24,583 bases of DNA from Rhizobium sp. Q54 (GTDB lineage: Bacteria; Pseudomonadota; Alphaproteobacteria; Rhizobiales; Beijerinckiaceae), in assembly GCA_945901195.1 (NCBI GenBank), contig CAMDKB010000010.1, positions 1 through 24,583 of the forward strand, read 5' to 3'. Positions 22,735 to 24,583 of this stretch are shown in pieces (positions within the stretch are counted from its first letter, which is position 1; each line of letters opens with the position of its first letter). The notes below the pieces were generated by a model. That model was not told where the DNA came from. It saw nothing but the letters and a program-made list of their open reading frames with translations, and ran no database searches. A program made the translations under genes and the position numbers.

Positions 22735-23349
22735 TTGGATGAGTTAACAGCTGGTGACTTCACCCAATCAATTGAACCGTTTGCTTTATTCAGCAGCTGG
22801 TTTGCCGAGGCTGTAGCAAAAGAGATCAACGACCCCTCGGCCATGGCTGTGGCGACCGTCGATGGAGACGGCTTGCCCGACATCCGCATGGTTCTGATGA
22901 AGGAGCATAATGAGCAGGGCTTTGTGTTTTACACAAACAGCCTCAGCGCCAAGGGCCGCGAGCTTGCGGCCAATATGAAGGCGGCTGCGAATTTTCACTG
23001 GAAAAGCCTGCGGCGGCAGGTGCGGGTGCGCGGGCCTGTGGAAATCGTGCCGGAGGCCATGTCAGACGCATATTTCGCCTCACGCCCCCGTGACGCCAAA
23101 ATCGGCGCCTGGGCAAGTCTGCAATCGCAGCCACTTGAATCGCGCTTCCACTTCGAGAAGGAAATCGCCCGCTACGCGCTGAAATACGCCATCGGGGAAG
23201 TGCCGCGCCCGCCGCACTGGATCGGCTACCGCATCAAGCCGGTGCAGATGGAGTTCTGGCACGACAGGCCGTTCCGCCTGCATGACCGGGTCACCTTCGG
23301 GCGCGAAAAGCCGGAAGGCGGATGGAGCAAGGAACGCTTGTTTCCGTGA
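22735..23349 (+). CDS. pdxH: Pyridoxamine/pyridoxine 5'-phosphate oxidase
   Basis: 204 residues, FMN-dependent enzyme making pyridoxal 5'-phosphate, cytosolic. Typical blocks: F-A-L-F-S-S-W-F-A-E-A (17-27), A-M-A-V-A-T-V-D-G-D-G-L-P-D-I-R-M-V-L-M-K (about 36-56), G-F-V-F-Y-T-N, A-A-N-F-H-W-K-S-L-R-R-Q-V-R-V-R-G with FMN-binding Arg/Lys, Y-F-A-S-R-P-R, I-G-A-W-A-S, and the C-terminal R-P-P-H-W-I-G-Y-R, M-E-F-W-H-D-R-P-F-R-L-H-D-R and G-W-S-K-E-R-L-F-P. Start is TTG at 22735, the only plausible start, because an in-frame TAA lies at 22711 and AGGGAA is 8 bp upstream. It converges with irr, 41 bp apart. Confidence 0.95.
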   Translation: MDELTAGDFTQSIEPFALFSSWFAEAVAKEINDPSAMAVATVDGDGLPDIRMVLMKEHNEQGFVFYTNSLSAKGRELAANMKAAANFHWKSLRRQVRVRGPVEIVPEAMSDAYFASRPRDAKIGAWASLQSQPLESRFHFEKEIARYALKYAIGEVPRPPHWIGYRIKPVQMEFWHDRPFRLHDRVTFGREKPEGGWSKERLFP

Positions 23350-23390
23350 TTGGTCTTGCCGGCCTCAGACGGCCCGCAATGATCTGCGAT

Positions 23391-23885
23391 TTAGACCGGC
23401 GCGCTTGAGCGGACGCGGACAATCATGTCGACGCCAAGAATTTCCATGCCTTCTGGGGCAGGCGGCAGCGGCAAAGCCGAAACCAGTTCCTGGGGAATGT
23501 CGATCAATTCGTCGCTGTCGGCGAGGTAGAAGTGGAAATGCGGACCGGTATTGGTATCGTACCAGACGGTGGACCCATAAAGCGCGATTTCGCGCAGAAG
23601 GCTGGCCTCGGAGAATTGATGCAGGGTATTGTAAACCGTCGCCAGCGACATATGCACCTTGCCCGCCCGCGCCTCGTCGAACAGCTTTTCAGCCGTCACG
23701 TGCCTGTCGCCCTTGCCGAACAGGAGCCAGCCAATAGCTATGCGCTGGCGAGTAGGCCGCAGTCCGGCGCGCTGCAGACGGTCCCTGACGTTCGCAAACG
23801 AACATCCGGGCACGGCTGGAGTCCGGGGAGTCAGGCGATTTTGCACAGAACCCGGCGAATTGGGCATGTTACGTTCGACGGACAT
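23391..23885 (-). CDS. irr: Irr, Fur-family iron response regulator
   Basis: 164 residues. The core is Irr-like: L-Q-R-A-G-L-R-P-T-R-Q-R-I-A-I-G-W-L-L-F-G-K-G (38-59), H-V-T-A-E-K-L-F-D-E-A (62-72), S-L-A-T-V-Y-N-T-L-H-Q-F (80-91, recognition helix). Irr controls heme synthesis and iron genes and is degraded or inactivated through heme. Here the heme motif of Bradyrhizobium Irr (Cys29-Pro) is replaced by Gly27-Cys28-Ser29, and the His-rich heme site reads His116-Phe-His118 instead of three His. ATG 23885 is chosen, with GGAG upstream; GTG 23891 is an alternative. The palindrome at 23950-23975 lies 65-90 bp upstream and may be its own or another regulator's operator. Confidence 0.9.
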   Translation of the reverse strand: MSVERNMPNSPGSVQNRLTPRTPAVPGCSFANVRDRLQRAGLRPTRQRIAIGWLLFGKGDRHVTAEKLFDEARAGKVHMSLATVYNTLHQFSEASLLREIALYGSTVWYDTNTGPHFHFYLADSDELIDIPQELVSALPLPPAPEGMEILGVDMIVRVRSSAPV

Positions 23886-23949
23886 CTTCACTCCCTCCGC
23901 ATTCCCCCGCCCACAGGCTGGGAAAGACGGTAAAACACTGCCTATGAGC

Positions 23950-23975
23950 TTCTCACTACAATATTATAGTTAGAA
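23950..23975. promoter_or_regulatory. AT-rich 26-bp imperfect palindrome upstream of irr
   Basis: The outer arms TTCT/AGAA and inner ACTA/TAGT flank a central AATATT; 22 of 26 bases are symmetric. It lies between divergent irr and the flavin-reductase gene. AT-rich palindromes with TTCTA/TAGAA arms resemble iron-control elements bound by Irr, so autoregulation is plausible, but the match to a formal consensus was not tested. Confidence 0.45.
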
Positions 23976-24180
23976 CTCATAGCATTTCTTGACAGAAATC
24001 AAGAATCCGTCAGCCTGAACGGCAGGGCTTGCGCCTGATGGTGTCGTTGCGGGACAACCAGTTGCACAGGCAAGTTCTCACGTGAGGCGAGATGCGGGTT
24101 CCACTTTTCGAGCAAACCGCTTAGCCTGCCCATCCAGGGTGCCCGCCCCGCAAAGACAGAAACGTACGGGAGAGCTTTTC
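23976..24180. other. Intergenic region before flavin-reductase gene
   Basis: About 205 bp without a gene. It contains an inverted repeat ATTTCT-TGAC-AGAAAT at 23984-23999 that includes a TTGACA string usable as a -35 element for the rightward gene, though no good -10 follows at the right spacing. Nothing else is recognised. Confidence 0.35.
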
Positions 24181-24583
24181 ATGAACAACGACGCCAAGAA
24201 AGCCGTATTGCGTATGATTCCCTATGGCATCTACGTCCTCACAGCAGATGACGGCAAGGGAAACCTCGCCGCCGCCACCGTCAACTGGGTGACACAAAGC
24301 GCATTCTCGCCTCCCCTGGTGGTTGTTGGCGTCAAGGCAGATTCGGGCGCCTTTGCGATCCTTAAAGCTGCCGGTACTTTCGCACTGAATATGCTCGGCA
24401 AGGAAGACAAGGGGCTGGCCTTCGCATTCTTCAAGCCGGCCGACGTCACCGACGGGAAATTGTCCGGCCAACCCTATCGCAAGGGCGAAACTGGAGCTCC
24501 GCTGCTCATCAATGCGCCAGGTTCGGTTGAATGCCGGGTCAAGACCATTGTTGAGGAAGGCGATCATTTCATCGTCGTGGGCG
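24181..24583 (+). CDS. Flavin-reductase-domain protein (3' end outside window)
   Basis: 134 codons are visible from ATG 24181; the frame is open to the window edge. The N-terminus M-I-P-Y-G-I-Y-V-L-T-A-D-D (12-24), A-A-A-T-V-N-W-V-T-Q-S-A-F-S-P-P-L-V-V-V-G-V (30-51) and F-A-L-N-M-L-G (68-74) are the flavin-reductase-like FMN-binding fold, as in reductase components of two-component monooxygenases. GGGAGAG lies 8 bp before the start. It could supply reduced flavin to an oxygenase such as the one at 10270-11619, but the distance makes that only a possibility. Other members of this fold have unrelated roles. Confidence 0.88.
   Translation, partial: MNNDAKKAVLRMIPYGIYVLTADDGKGNLAAATVNWVTQSAFSPPLVVVGVKADSGAFAILKAAGTFALNMLGKEDKGLAFAFFKPADVTDGKLSGQPYRKGETGAPLLINAPGSVECRVKTIVEEGDHFIVVG

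Noticed and set aside
24121..24567. 148-codon minus-strand frame at the right edge
   Set aside because: It is the antisense shadow of the flavin-reductase-domain gene starting at 24181, which has an SD and family motifs.

Overview
The window looks like chromosomal DNA of a moderately GC-rich alphaproteobacterium of the order Hyphomicrobiales (Rhizobiales; Bradyrhizobiaceae- or Xanthobacteraceae-like). The evidence is an Irr-type Fur regulator, an rpiA / DUF2059 / gor cluster divergent from gph, a GTTC-N7-GTTC LexA-type box, tripartite-tricarboxylate-transporter (Bug/TctC) binding proteins without membrane partners, and intergenic repeats of a style common in this order. The genus cannot be fixed from the sequence. 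No rRNA, tRNA, CRISPR array, prophage or transposase gene was seen.

Left part (1-5100, minus strand): a TerC/YjbE-like membrane protein running off the window edge, then a translationally coupled pair, a 1242-residue DUF2339 membrane protein followed by pyroglutamyl-peptidase I. Next (5100-9000) is an amino-acid dehydrogenase region: alanine dehydrogenase converges on a Bug-family binding protein, which is divergent from a decayed cupin gene and an aspartate dehydrogenase. From 9000 to 12500 come a lone LptF-like LPS permease, a flavin-dependent (LLM class) monooxygenase and a class II aldolase-like protein; the last two converge on a perfect-palindrome terminator.

Central part (12500-17000): one copy of a ~0.3 kb MITE-like repeat, then the minus-strand housekeeping set rpiA, DUF2059 and gor (pentose phosphate / NADPH and glutathione redox), a small secreted four-cysteine protein, and divergent gph (phosphoglycolate phosphatase). 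Positions 16983-19645 hold a compact cassette read leftward: a TetR regulator with a perfect 26-bp operator palindrome, two SRPBCC-fold proteins, a VOC/PhnB-like protein and a DUF1428 protein.

Right part (19700-24583): a second Bug protein, the second and more complete copy of the MITE-like repeat with terminal inverted repeats, a basic uncharacterised protein with a LexA-type box just upstream of its start, a degenerate intergenic repeat, a putative lipoprotein divergent from pdxH (PLP synthesis), Irr (heme/iron regulator) and the start of a flavin-reductase-domain protein.

I did not find a clearly new multi-gene system. The observations most worth following are the exact 135-residue fourfold repeat in the DUF2339 protein, the MITE-like element, the LexA-boxed uncharacterised gene, the decayed cupin gene, and the Irr variant lacking the classic Cys-Pro heme motif.
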